The notes below the pieces were generated by a model. It ran no database searches, had not been told where the DNA came from, and saw only the letters and a program-made list of their open reading frames with translations. The position numbers were made by a program, and so were the translations under genes. A stretch of 36,095 nt of DNA. Source: Clostridium sp. Its GTDB lineage: Bacteria; Bacillota; Clostridia; Clostridiales; Clostridiaceae. The stretch spans positions 1-36,095 of the forward strand of contig NZ_JAHAIF010000028.1 in assembly GCF_018372875.1 (NCBI RefSeq), written 5' to 3'. Position 1 is the stretch's first letter, and each line of letters begins with the position of its first letter. Shown in pieces: positions 18,676 through 26,640 of the stretch.

Positions 18676-19743
18676 TTAAAATGATTTCTTGTATTTAGAA
18701 TCATTAATATATGATAAAATAAACGCTCCAATTGAATAATAATTCATTTTACTTATTAACCACTTGAAATTATGTTTTGCACAATTATTACATCTTTGTT
18801 TGCTGATCAATTTTTGTGATTCTTCCTTATACCATTCTTTATCACAATCCTTAATCAAATTTGATAAATAATTTATTTTTTCATTATTATTGTTTGGAAT
18901 TATACGATTATTCTTATATTTTATACCTTCAGTAGACCAAGTAACGATTTGTTTATCCATAATTTCTACTGAAAGAATATATGATTCTTGATTTTCTTCA
19001 GTCTGCTTAATTTTTAATTTTGAATTTACTTGAGATCTACATTCATCAAAGCAAAAATTTCCTAAATTATAAGCAATTAAATTATTTTTAACTGATTCAA
19101 TCCCTTGCATAACATGAGCATGGTGTCCATGAACTATAAACTTATATTTTAGAGCCAATTCATGCATAAAATCTACTTGCTTTTGATTAGGTAAATTTGA
19201 ATACTCATCTCCCCAATGAAAACTTAATATACTATAATAATCCTCATTTAAATCTTTAAATAAAACAGTTTCTACATCTTTTTTATTTAAAGAACATACT
19301 CCATTCCTATTTTGTTTTAAATTAATATATCTTGTTCCATTTGTAGAAAAGCAAGAAAAACCATGAAAAGAAATTCTTTCTCCGCATACTTCCATTTTTA
19401 AAGACTTGTTGTTGATACCAAAGTACTTAATATTATTTTGTTCTAATATATCTATAGTGTCTTGCATACCTCTAAGACCATAGTCACATATATGATTATT
19501 AGCCAGATTAACAACTTTTATATTCAGATATTTTAATATATCTATTACATTAGAATCAGATTTTAAATGTATGCCCTTACATTCTATTGTTCTATTTAAA
19601 TTAGTAATAGGTGTTTCTAAATTCGCTACTACTAAATCATATTCCATTAATTTTTTTTTGATTTCATATAAATTATCTTTCCAATCAGTTCCTATTAACC
19701 CCCATGGAAATATACCTATATCCCCTAAAAAAGCAATCTTCAT
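18676..19743 (-). CDS. CapA-like (PGA_cap) metallophosphatase-fold protein
   Basis: About 355 residues. Metallophosphatase-type motifs in order: FLGDIGI, VANLETPITN, ANNHICDYG, SFHWGDEYS, HGHHAHVMQGIE and NLGNFCFDE. This is the PGA_cap family, whose founding member CapA takes part in poly-gamma-glutamate capsule synthesis in Bacillus; many homologues in polysaccharide loci have no known substrate. No N-terminal signal or helix is seen, unlike Bacillus CapA. The start at 19743 is chosen because GAGGA stands upstream and the gene then begins 10 bp after the TupA-like stop. With two ATP-grasp genes in the same operon it hints at amino-acid decoration of the polymer. Confidence 0.8.
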   Translation of the reverse strand: MKIAFLGDIGIFPWGLIGTDWKDNLYEIKKKLMEYDLVVANLETPITNLNRTIECKGIHLKSDSNVIDILKYLNIKVVNLANNHICDYGLRGMQDTIDILEQNNIKYFGINNKSLKMEVCGERISFHGFSCFSTNGTRYINLKQNRNGVCSLNKKDVETVLFKDLNEDYYSILSFHWGDEYSNLPNQKQVDFMHELALKYKFIVHGHHAHVMQGIESVKNNLIAYNLGNFCFDECRSQVNSKLKIKQTEENQESYILSVEIMDKQIVTWSTEGIKYKNNRIIPNNNNEKINYLSNLIKDCDKEWYKEESQKLISKQRCNNCAKHNFKWLISKMNYYSIGAFILSYINDSKYKKSF

Positions 19744-19753
19744 AATTACATCC

Positions 19754-20647
19754 TCATATTTTTCTTTCATAATTAGGTAAGACTATCCAATCTCCCATCC
19801 TATAATCCCATTCTTCAGGATCAAATTTTTCAAATCCACATGCTGGAAAAAAAGTAATCTCACCAAAATATATTTTTTCATTATTAACATTATAAAAATC
19901 AACACGCATAAACGGATAACCTTCTGATAATTTTTCTGCAAGTTCTACCATTTTATAATAATTTTTAGGCTTTACGAATTTACGATTTACATCATTTTTA
20001 AATAAACTTTCTCTAAATGGTAAAAACTCCATATTTCTATCATAATAATTTGCCTTATGATCAGAGAATCTATCGTAATCAATTTTCATGCATTTAACAA
20101 CTCCATTAAATGTGAAGAACTTATAATCCAATAAATCTCCACTAATATCTTCTAAAAGTTCTTCTGCGATTATCCTAGGTTCTAAATCCTTATAAACCCA
20201 TTCTCTACCGGCTAAATAAAATTCTTTAGATTCAATTTTCTCGTTAAAGTAAGTTCTTAAATAGTTTATATCTAAATAATTTTTATCTTTACAAACAAAA
20301 ACGCTACCGGAATCATGAGTACACTTTAATACAAACTTATTAGGAAGTGTATTAAAATCAATGTCATCAAAGTTTTTCCAAACTCCCAAAATAGGTACTA
20401 AATAATCACTGCCAATACGTTCTTCTATGTGTTTACGAACTTCATATTTATCAACCATTGTATGCATTTCATCACGTCTAAAATATAATTTAATCCATTG
20501 TAATTTTTCATTAAAAGACCTTGGATTTTTCAGGTTTAGACTATGACCAAATGTAAAAAAATATCTTATTTTTAAATATAATTCATCTGGTAAAATACTA
20601 CCAATTCCTGTTGCTAGTTTTACAGTTATATTATGAAATTTACTCAT
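19754..20647 (-). CDS. TupA-like ATP-grasp protein
   Basis: 297 residues matching the TupA-like ATP-grasp family (PF14305 type), named after the teichuronopeptide synthesis protein of alkaliphilic Bacillus. Visible features: SFNEKLQWIKLYFRRDE, DKYEVRKHIEERIG, VLKCTHDSG with a nucleotide-binding Lys, IIAEELL, DYKFFTFNGV and FMRVDFYN...FGEITFFPACG with metal-ligand acids. ATP-grasp enzymes join a carboxylate to an amine or thiol through an acyl phosphate. A plausible but unproven role is adding an amino acid to a uronic acid or other carboxyl sugar. AAAGGAAAAG precedes the ATG. Confidence 0.8.
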   Translation of the reverse strand: MSKFHNITVKLATGIGSILPDELYLKIRYFFTFGHSLNLKNPRSFNEKLQWIKLYFRRDEMHTMVDKYEVRKHIEERIGSDYLVPILGVWKNFDDIDFNTLPNKFVLKCTHDSGSVFVCKDKNYLDINYLRTYFNEKIESKEFYLAGREWVYKDLEPRIIAEELLEDISGDLLDYKFFTFNGVVKCMKIDYDRFSDHKANYYDRNMEFLPFRESLFKNDVNRKFVKPKNYYKMVELAEKLSEGYPFMRVDFYNVNNEKIYFGEITFFPACGFEKFDPEEWDYRMGDWIVLPNYERKI

Positions 20648-20648
20648 T

Positions 20649-21485
20649 TTACTTTTCCTTTTCTTTAATAAATTTATAAATTGCTTTATAAATAGGGGTT
20701 GGTATAATTCTAGTTATCAGCATAGCTATATAAATATACATAAAATCATTTAAAGAGCATTCTCCTCTTTCATAAATGCGTTTCTGTACGTTAATCCTAG
20801 ATTTACAACTTTCCCAACTTCTTATTCTGCTAAAGTTTGAGTCATCAAATTTATAAAGTAAAAGTCCTTCTTTTAAATTTTTAGCTATATATCCTTTATT
20901 AATCATTTTAGAAAACAAGTCATAATCTTGTCTTCTTCTAAGAGAAGGATCATACATTCCACAATTGCAAACAACATCCTTTTTATACATAATAGTAGGA
21001 TGTGCAAACGGATCATTCCTACGTATAACTTTTTTTATTTCTTCATACTCTGTTGGATATGAACAATATGATTTTTCTGATATTTCAGGTTTATCATTAA
21101 AGTCATAGGTTGCAGTTCCTAATAGTGCAAGATTTGAATCGTCATCAAACGCATTTAATTGTAATTCACATCTCCTAGGTAAAGAAATATCATCACTGTC
21201 CATTCTTGCAATTAATTCATTTCTACATACAAGTATACCTTGATTTAAGGCATTTGCTAATCCTTGATTTTTATCTAATCTGACAACAGTAAATAATTTC
21301 TTATACTGTTCTACATAACTTCCAAGTTCTTTTTCAACATTTTCTTCTAGTGTACCATCACAAACAATTACAAACTGTTCTGGAAATACTGTTTGATTTA
21401 GTATACTATCAATACTACCACATAATTCCTGGACAGTTGTTTTTTTGTATATAGCCATTAATACACTATAATCTCGTGTGTTCAA
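20649..21485 (-). CDS. Glycosyltransferase family 2 (AmsE-like)
   Basis: 278 residues. GT-A nucleotide-binding start YSVLMAIYKKTTVQEL, a CDGT loop, NQGLANALNQG, the DXD-type ARMDSDDISLPRR, and RRRQDYDLFSKM as acceptor-side Asp. The C-terminus is hydrophobic. The start is unusual: TTG at 21485 stands 14 nt after AAGGAGG. In-frame ATA and ATT codons lie closer, and an internal ATG (MAIYK) is too far inside. The start is therefore uncertain, but the domain is complete from 21485. Confidence 0.85.
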   Translation of the reverse strand: MNTRDYSVLMAIYKKTTVQELCGSIDSILNQTVFPEQFVIVCDGTLEENVEKELGSYVEQYKKLFTVVRLDKNQGLANALNQGILVCRNELIARMDSDDISLPRRCELQLNAFDDDSNLALLGTATYDFNDKPEISEKSYCSYPTEYEEIKKVIRRNDPFAHPTIMYKKDVVCNCGMYDPSLRRRQDYDLFSKMINKGYIAKNLKEGLLLYKFDDSNFSRIRSWESCKSRINVQKRIYERGECSLNDFMYIYIAMLITRIIPTPIYKAIYKFIKEKEK

Positions 21486-21573
21486 AATTATTCTAGAACC
21501 TCCTTGCTTGCTTAAAGTCTATGTTCATATTAAAAATGACATAATATATACGCATATATTTCATTTTCTTTTT

Positions 21574-22449
21574 TTATTTATCTTCATTATTATTTAATAC
21601 ATACTCAAAAGATTTTTCCTGACTACATACTATATACTCAAATGGATATATACTCATGTTAGGATCATAATAATAAGTTGCAAACATCTTATTTATAGAA
21701 TTTAGAAATAAAGATCCAATATGAACAAAAATATTTAACCACTTCCACATGAAAATTTTATGATTATAAGCCTTAGCAAAGTATTTTACAATTTCTACAG
21801 TATCAGCCAATTCATTGTTTTGAGGGTAAAATACGCCTGACTTCTCACGTATAATAATTTGTTTAATAAACTCACATAAATTATCTATATATAGCATACT
21901 TCTTTTATTATGGTAGGCTGGAAAAACAGGTGTAATTCTTGCTAATTTTATTAATCTCATAAAGTTACCTTTTGAATTAGGTCCATATATCATTGGTGGC
22001 CTTAGGATTACAACTCTAAACTGCTCATCATCTAATTTATGTAATCCATTTTCAGCCTGTAATTTGCTATTCCCATAGAACCCATTAGGTTCAGGCATAG
22101 TATTTTTCGTTATAACCTCTCTTGTAAGTGATTTACTTTCATGAAATACTATCATGCTGCTCATAAATATAAATTGTTTTACCCCTGATTTTTTTGCATA
22201 TTTAGCAATTTCAATGGTTAAATCTCTATTAACTTTATAATAAAGTGCTTCCATAGATTTTTTAGCATTAACATGTGCAATACCTGCAACATGAAAAACG
22301 ACGTCATATTTACCAAAATCTGCATTATTCCAGTTATCATTCATCGTATCAACTGTATCTACTGTAAAATCGTCGTCACTTTCTAATAGCCACTTCTCTA
22401 CAGACGTACCAATATAACTATTTTTACCTGTAATAAGTACTTTTTTCAT
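21574..22449 (-). CDS. NAD(P)-dependent UDP-4-keto-6-deoxy-HexNAc reductase-like SDR (WbpV type)
   Basis: About 291 residues, extended SDR: ITGKNSYIGTSV nucleotide motif, VAGIAHV, MSSMIVF and FYGNSKLQAE with the Tyr/Lys pair, LRPPMIYGP. The group includes WbpV-like 4-reductases that turn the 4,6-dehydratase product into UDP-QuiNAc or UDP-FucNAc. That fits the membrane dehydratase at 26.6-28.5 kb, for which no aminotransferase is present in the window. The C-terminus has a hydrophobic stretch (FVHIGSLFLNSI). The ATG at 22449 has GGAG 8 nt upstream. Stereochemistry of the product cannot be read from the sequence. Confidence 0.75.
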   Translation of the reverse strand: MKKVLITGKNSYIGTSVEKWLLESDDDFTVDTVDTMNDNWNNADFGKYDVVFHVAGIAHVNAKKSMEALYYKVNRDLTIEIAKYAKKSGVKQFIFMSSMIVFHESKSLTREVITKNTMPEPNGFYGNSKLQAENGLHKLDDEQFRVVILRPPMIYGPNSKGNFMRLIKLARITPVFPAYHNKRSMLYIDNLCEFIKQIIIREKSGVFYPQNNELADTVEIVKYFAKAYNHKIFMWKWLNIFVHIGSLFLNSINKMFATYYYDPNMSIYPFEYIVCSQEKSFEYVLNNNEDK

Positions 22450-22467
22450 CAACTCAACTCCACAAAA

Positions 22468-23505
22468 TCATTCGAAAACGTCCCAATATCTTCGTTTCAT
22501 TCTAATTCCATATTTAATACCAATTTTAGGTAATTTTTCACCCATCAATTGTTTAACTCGTAAATAAGGTAGATTTAATCCACCATCTTTATAAATAATT
22601 ATAGTTGCTGTTATTCTAGGGTTTAAATCTGTTAATACTGGATTATTATTTTCATCTAGCATAAAGTCAAACCCAATATTCCCATCTAAACCTAATGTAG
22701 ATACAATCTCCTCACAAAGCTTATATGCATTATCTTTTTTCTCAATTAAACTTGCCATTGCTATACTCATACTACTTTCATAGTTTCTTCGTCCTGCTAT
22801 ATAAAGTGTTTTACCATGATCTGCAAGAAGATCAACTGTATATTCACATCCAGGTAAATATTCCATAACAATAGTGTCCGGTAGTTCTTTACATTCTTTA
22901 ATTATTTTGCACATATCTTCCATAGAAATATCAAACGAACTTGGTTTTTTATATAAGAAATTTTCCACTCTACATAAATTATTTTTTATAATTCTAACTC
23001 CTCTACTTCCGCTACTTTCTGTAACCTTAACAACTACATTCTTTTCAGGAAATCCAAGTTTTTTTGCCCCTTCCACTAATTCATCAACATTGTTTATATG
23101 ATAATACTCTGGAGTTCGTAATCCATGTTTTTTCATATGCTCATAAAGTTTAAATTTATTATTTGCTACATTTAATGTCTGTCCATCTGACATAGCAACC
23201 TTTACGCCTAATCTTCTAAAATCATTTATTCTCTTTAAAATAATCGGTAATTCCATTGATATCTGTGGAAAAAATATATCAATCCTTTCCTTTTTACAAA
23301 TATCTAACAGAATATCTACATAATTATCATCTGTATATGTAGGAACTTGATAATAGCCATCTAACAAATTATCCATAAAAGGATTATCTTCCATATCAAC
23401 CCCTATAATTTTTATATTTCTTTCTCCGTTTTCTTTCAAACAATTAAAAAATCCAGGCATAAACATTGCACCACATGCAGTGCTTAGTATAGTTAAATCC
23501 TTCAT
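22468..23505 (-). CDS. ATP-grasp ligase of unknown substrate
   Basis: 345 residues, carbamoyl-phosphate-synthase/PylC-like ATP-grasp. N-terminal pre-ATP domain (STACGAMFMPGFF, GVDMEDNP, FFPQISME). Then NKFKLYEHMKKHGLRTPEYY, VVKVTESSGSRGVRII with the ATP-binding Lys and Gly/Ser-rich loop, EYLPGCEYTVDLL, and FDFMLDENNNPVLTDLNPR as the metal-binding end (DLNPR in place of the usual EINPR). AGAGGAAGG precedes the ATG. It follows the PLP enzyme gene by 15 bp, suggesting they act in sequence: one makes or modifies an amino compound, the other ligates it to a carboxylate. Substrate unknown. Confidence 0.8.
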   Translation of the reverse strand: MKDLTILSTACGAMFMPGFFNCLKENGERNIKIIGVDMEDNPFMDNLLDGYYQVPTYTDDNYVDILLDICKKERIDIFFPQISMELPIILKRINDFRRLGVKVAMSDGQTLNVANNKFKLYEHMKKHGLRTPEYYHINNVDELVEGAKKLGFPEKNVVVKVTESSGSRGVRIIKNNLCRVENFLYKKPSSFDISMEDMCKIIKECKELPDTIVMEYLPGCEYTVDLLADHGKTLYIAGRRNYESSMSIAMASLIEKKDNAYKLCEEIVSTLGLDGNIGFDFMLDENNNPVLTDLNPRITATIIIYKDGGLNLPYLRVKQLMGEKLPKIGIKYGIRMKRRYWDVFE

Positions 23506-23520
23506 TTTTATTACCTTCCT

Positions 23521-24726
23521 CTAAAATACAAACTTTGAAAATACATCATCAAATGTTTCTTCTCTCATAATTTCAATAATTGTTCCATCTTCTTCAATTG
23601 ATACCATAGAACAATTTGGCTTTATAAATTGTGGTTTTGAAACAATAGAATATCCCCCAACATTACCAAATACTAAAATATCTTCAGCCATTAATTTACC
23701 TTTATAATTTTCGTACATTAAATCTTGTTCCAAGCACGTATACCCCATAATATCTATTGATTCACAATCGTTTTTGTCATTAATGTTTAATTTTTCAACC
23801 GGTAATTTTTTCATAGTACATATTTCACCAAGATTTAAATAACTTCCATCCATTACAGCCATCTTTCTCCCACGTACATTTTTGATACTTAAAACTTTTG
23901 TTACAAAATTTATGTATCGTGCAACAACTGTTGTTCCAGGCTCTGTAAATACAATTGGCATTTGATCTTTATAGTGTTCAGCAAAAGGCTTCATAGTTAC
24001 TTTTGCATATTCTTCATATGTAGGAACTTCATTAAATTGTTTTTTTAATTCATCTGCCATATTAGCAAACATACCACTTCCCAAACTAATATATTCAGGA
24101 ATTCCTTTTATATATTTATCAGCAGCATTAAGCATAATTTCTGCTCTTTTCCCCCATGCTTCTATTCCCCTATTCCGACTTATATGACAATGTAAACCTA
24201 CAACACTAATATTTTTATAATCTGATAATAAATCAATTATATTTTTTAAATCTTCACTTTCAGGTGCTAAACCAAAACGAGAAATAAAATCTGCTCCAAC
24301 ATCTAAATTAATACGAATTCCCACTTTAAATTGATGTTCAAAATGTTGATTAGCAATATGAATAATTTGTTTAGCTTCATCAACGCTATCAATATTTACA
24401 ATTCCATTATTTAAAAGATGTTCTTCTAAACACTCTCCTTTTGCTGGTCCATTATATACAATTCTATCATTAGAATACCCTATTTTTTTTGCCAACGTAT
24501 ATTCCATGTCAGATACAACTTCTGCATAACCACCTAATGTTTTAACTAAATTACAGATATAAGGTGTATAATTTGTTTTATATGAATATGAAAGTGCATA
24601 TTTAGGATAAACTTTTTTCATAGCATTTTCTAACTCATGATAGTTATTTATAAATTCTTCCTTATCAAACACATAAAAAGGAGTTTTTTTTCTATCTAAT
24701 AATTTTTTATAAATTTCTTTTTTCAT
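23521..24726 (-). CDS. PLP-dependent fold-III decarboxylase-like enzyme (LysA/ornithine decarboxylase family)
   Basis: 401 residues in two domains. The N-terminal TIM barrel has YSYKTNY with the PLP-binding Lys, GLHCHISR, SLGSGMF (phosphate loop region) and FTEPGTTVV. The C-terminal beta domain has MGYTCLEQD, which holds the catalytic Cys of the partner active site, and NVGGYSIVSKP. Group IV decarboxylases make lysine, putrescine, cadaverine or related amines. Here the EPGR motif that binds the distal carboxylate in diaminopimelate decarboxylase reads EPGT, so meso-DAP is not the expected substrate. It is paired with an ATP-grasp ligase in a capsule operon. A housekeeping lysA role is unlikely; a dedicated amino-acid or amine modification is inferred. 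Confidence 0.8.
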   Translation of the reverse strand: MKKEIYKKLLDRKKTPFYVFDKEEFINNYHELENAMKKVYPKYALSYSYKTNYTPYICNLVKTLGGYAEVVSDMEYTLAKKIGYSNDRIVYNGPAKGECLEEHLLNNGIVNIDSVDEAKQIIHIANQHFEHQFKVGIRINLDVGADFISRFGLAPESEDLKNIIDLLSDYKNISVVGLHCHISRNRGIEAWGKRAEIMLNAADKYIKGIPEYISLGSGMFANMADELKKQFNEVPTYEEYAKVTMKPFAEHYKDQMPIVFTEPGTTVVARYINFVTKVLSIKNVRGRKMAVMDGSYLNLGEICTMKKLPVEKLNINDKNDCESIDIMGYTCLEQDLMYENYKGKLMAEDILVFGNVGGYSIVSKPQFIKPNCSMVSIEEDGTIIEIMREETFDDVFSKFVF

Positions 24727-24728
24727 AG

Positions 24729-25364
24729 CTATACCCCCTTGTCAACTGTATTATTATCATTTCGATAAACATTTAAATGAGGCCTATCCATCTCTGACCC
24801 ATATCCTGTTTTAACACGATTAAATAACACTTTAAATGTTGTAAAAATAACTTTAACATCTAACCAAAAAGAAACATGCTCTGCATAGTAAACCTCATAT
24901 TTAAATTGTTCTTCAAATGTAGTATATGTTTTTCCAGAAAGGCTATCTGGAGGAATTAAGCCACCACGTACAGAATGTCTTTTTCTTTCTTCCGGAAAAA
25001 AATACGGACCATAATACGTAGGCATTGGTCTTGGTCCCACAAATGACATGTCACCTTTTAAAATACAAAATAATTCTGGCAATTCATCTAATGATGAAGA
25101 ACGTAACAATGCTCCAAATCTTGTAATTCTATCTTTTTCCGAAAGTAAATCACCATTTTTATCCTTATTGTTTGTCATAGAACGATACTTATATAAATTA
25201 AATAATTTCTCATCTTTTCCTATACGTTCTTGCTTAAATAAAATTGGTGATCCCATTTGAATTCTAACTATAACAGAAATAATAAGAAATAATGGTGATA
25301 ATACCAATATTGATAATAAAGATAACGTAATATCCAAAAAACGTTTAATATATTTTCTATACAT
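24729..25364 (-). CDS. Initiating undecaprenyl-phosphate phosphoglycosyl transferase (PglC/WcaJ-C type)
   Basis: About 211 residues, the short monotopic form: one hydrophobic re-entrant helix (RFLDITLSLLSILVLSPLFL), GSPILFKQERIG, LYKYRSM, the catalytic Asp-Glu dyad in SSLDELPELF, and GDMSFVGPRPMP. It transfers a sugar-1-phosphate from a UDP-sugar to undecaprenyl phosphate, the first committed step of repeat-unit synthesis. With the UDP-HexNAc dehydratase and 4-reductase in the operon, a 6-deoxy-HexNAc donor is likely. The ATG at 25364 follows GAAGGGAA; a TTG at 25385 lies inside the preceding gene and is rejected. Confidence 0.9.
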   Translation of the reverse strand: MYRKYIKRFLDITLSLLSILVLSPLFLIISVIVRIQMGSPILFKQERIGKDEKLFNLYKYRSMTNNKDKNGDLLSEKDRITRFGALLRSSSLDELPELFCILKGDMSFVGPRPMPTYYGPYFFPEERKRHSVRGGLIPPDSLSGKTYTTFEEQFKYEVYYAEHVSFWLDVKVIFTTFKVLFNRVKTGYGSEMDRPHLNVYRNDNNTVDKGV

Positions 25365-25377
25365 TTTGAATTCCCTT

Positions 25378-26052
25378 CTATACAATTCTTCTCAATACAG
25401 ATTCAAAAGCTTCTGCATATTTACATCCAGATTGGCTACCTCTACTAATTGCTATTGCATAAATATTCTCTTTGCTTCTCGGATGAGGATAATCTCTCAT
25501 AACACCTTTATATGCATCGAGTGCATTAATTTTTATATCAACTCCATCTTTTCCAACTTCAACAAAGCAATTAGGCGAAAACTTATTTGAAGAAGTATCT
25601 ATAGACCATTCTGTTGAAGATGGTATTTCCATATATAACAATTCTCTTAGTTCTGGAATATCACTTCTTCTTTGAAATAAACGACTTGCTGCTTGAACTG
25701 CATAAGAAGTCATTACATGATCATTATTTGTATCAGCTGGATGATGTGTAATAATAATCTCTGCCTTAAAGTCTTCTATACATTTTTCTACAAATTGAAC
25801 TAATTCAAGATGAGGTACTGTATTCATTTTTATATTTGGGAAATCAGCACAATAAGCTTTCTTTACACCAATAATTGACATAGCTTCATCCTGATCTTTA
25901 GAAAGAGTAGCTGATATATTTGCTCTAGCTGCAGCCTGAGTTACCATAATCGCAACAGCTACATTATTTCCTTGCTTAATTAATTTATGTATTGTTGCTC
26001 CAGCACCTAAAACTTCATCATCCGGATGAGCTACTACTACTAAGTAATTCAT
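25378..26052 (-). CDS. PIG-L/LmbE-family deacetylase
   Basis: 224 residues. Zn-binding AHPDDE at residues 8-13 and the third ligand in THHPADTNNDH define the PIG-L family, which removes N-acetyl groups from GlcNAc-type sugars (MshB, BshB, GPI anchor enzymes). No signal peptide is visible, so it should act in the cytoplasm on a nucleotide sugar or lipid-linked sugar. It lies between the initiating transferase and a PglD-like acyltransferase gene, so it may free an amino group for re-acylation. GGGAGA precedes the ATG. Confidence 0.85.
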   Translation of the reverse strand: MNYLVVVAHPDDEVLGAGATIHKLIKQGNNVAVAIMVTQAAARANISATLSKDQDEAMSIIGVKKAYCADFPNIKMNTVPHLELVQFVEKCIEDFKAEIIITHHPADTNNDHVMTSYAVQAASRLFQRRSDIPELRELLYMEIPSSTEWSIDTSSNKFSPNCFVEVGKDGVDIKINALDAYKGVMRDYPHPRSKENIYAIAISRGSQSGCKYAEAFESVLRRIV

Positions 26053-26089
26053 AATTTATTTTCTCCCACATTAATTTTTTATTTTACAG

Positions 26090-26572
26090 CTAAATATTTT
26101 TCCAAACTTCACAGCTAGCTACTTTTTTTCCATCTGGAACTTTAGAAAAAGCACTTACTACTGCATTACAATCAATTTGACAACATTTATTAACTACTGC
26201 GTTATGATTGACTACTGCCCCCGCACATATAAAAGAGCCTTCATAAACCTTAGCGCTAGCACTAACCACGCAATTTGCTTCAATTACTACTCCTTTTTTT
26301 ACTTCAGCTGATTTACTTATAACAGCTGACGGATGAATCAACGTTGTAGGGTTTTTAAGTTTTAATAGATTTTGACTTCTTACTAAAGGATTACCTATTG
26401 CAACTATTGTTTCATCATAACTATCTTGCAAAACATCTATATCATTTAATTTACCAATAGCAATTGGTAAATTATCATCAAGAAAACTTATTTTTCTATA
26501 ACCAAGTATTTCAGCTATTTCTTTTACAAGCTGTCCATAACCTCCAGCCCCTAAAATTAATAAACTTTTCAT
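26090..26572 (-). CDS. PglD/NeuD-like left-handed beta-helix acyltransferase
   Basis: 160 residues. An N-terminal nucleotide-sugar-binding subdomain (LILGAGGYGQLVKEIAE, FLDDN, IAIGNPLVR) is followed by hexapeptide repeats (HPSAVISKSAEV, VVIEANCVVSASAKV, GAVVNHNAVV with the likely catalytic His, CNAVVSAFSKV). PglD N-acetylates UDP-4-amino sugars; NeuD O-acetylates sialic acid. This copy is shorter than the usual 195-215 residues: it ends soon after the last coil without the GVPAK-like tail, but nothing suggests a frameshift. No sugar aminotransferase is present, so its acceptor may instead be the amine exposed by the adjacent PIG-L deacetylase. Confidence 0.8.
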   Translation of the reverse strand: MKSLLILGAGGYGQLVKEIAEILGYRKISFLDDNLPIAIGKLNDIDVLQDSYDETIVAIGNPLVRSQNLLKLKNPTTLIHPSAVISKSAEVKKGVVIEANCVVSASAKVYEGSFICAGAVVNHNAVVNKCCQIDCNAVVSAFSKVPDGKKVASCEVWKNI

Positions 26573-26640
26573 TTATACTTTCTCCCTTTAACCTGTTCTA
26601 AACTTTTCATTTGTTTAAAACACTTATGCTATTAATCTAA

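Noticed and set aside
26090..26572. Truncated or frameshifted PglD-like gene
   Set aside because: It is shorter than the family, but the frame is intact and ends at a normal stop after the last complete coil. I see no continuation in another frame.
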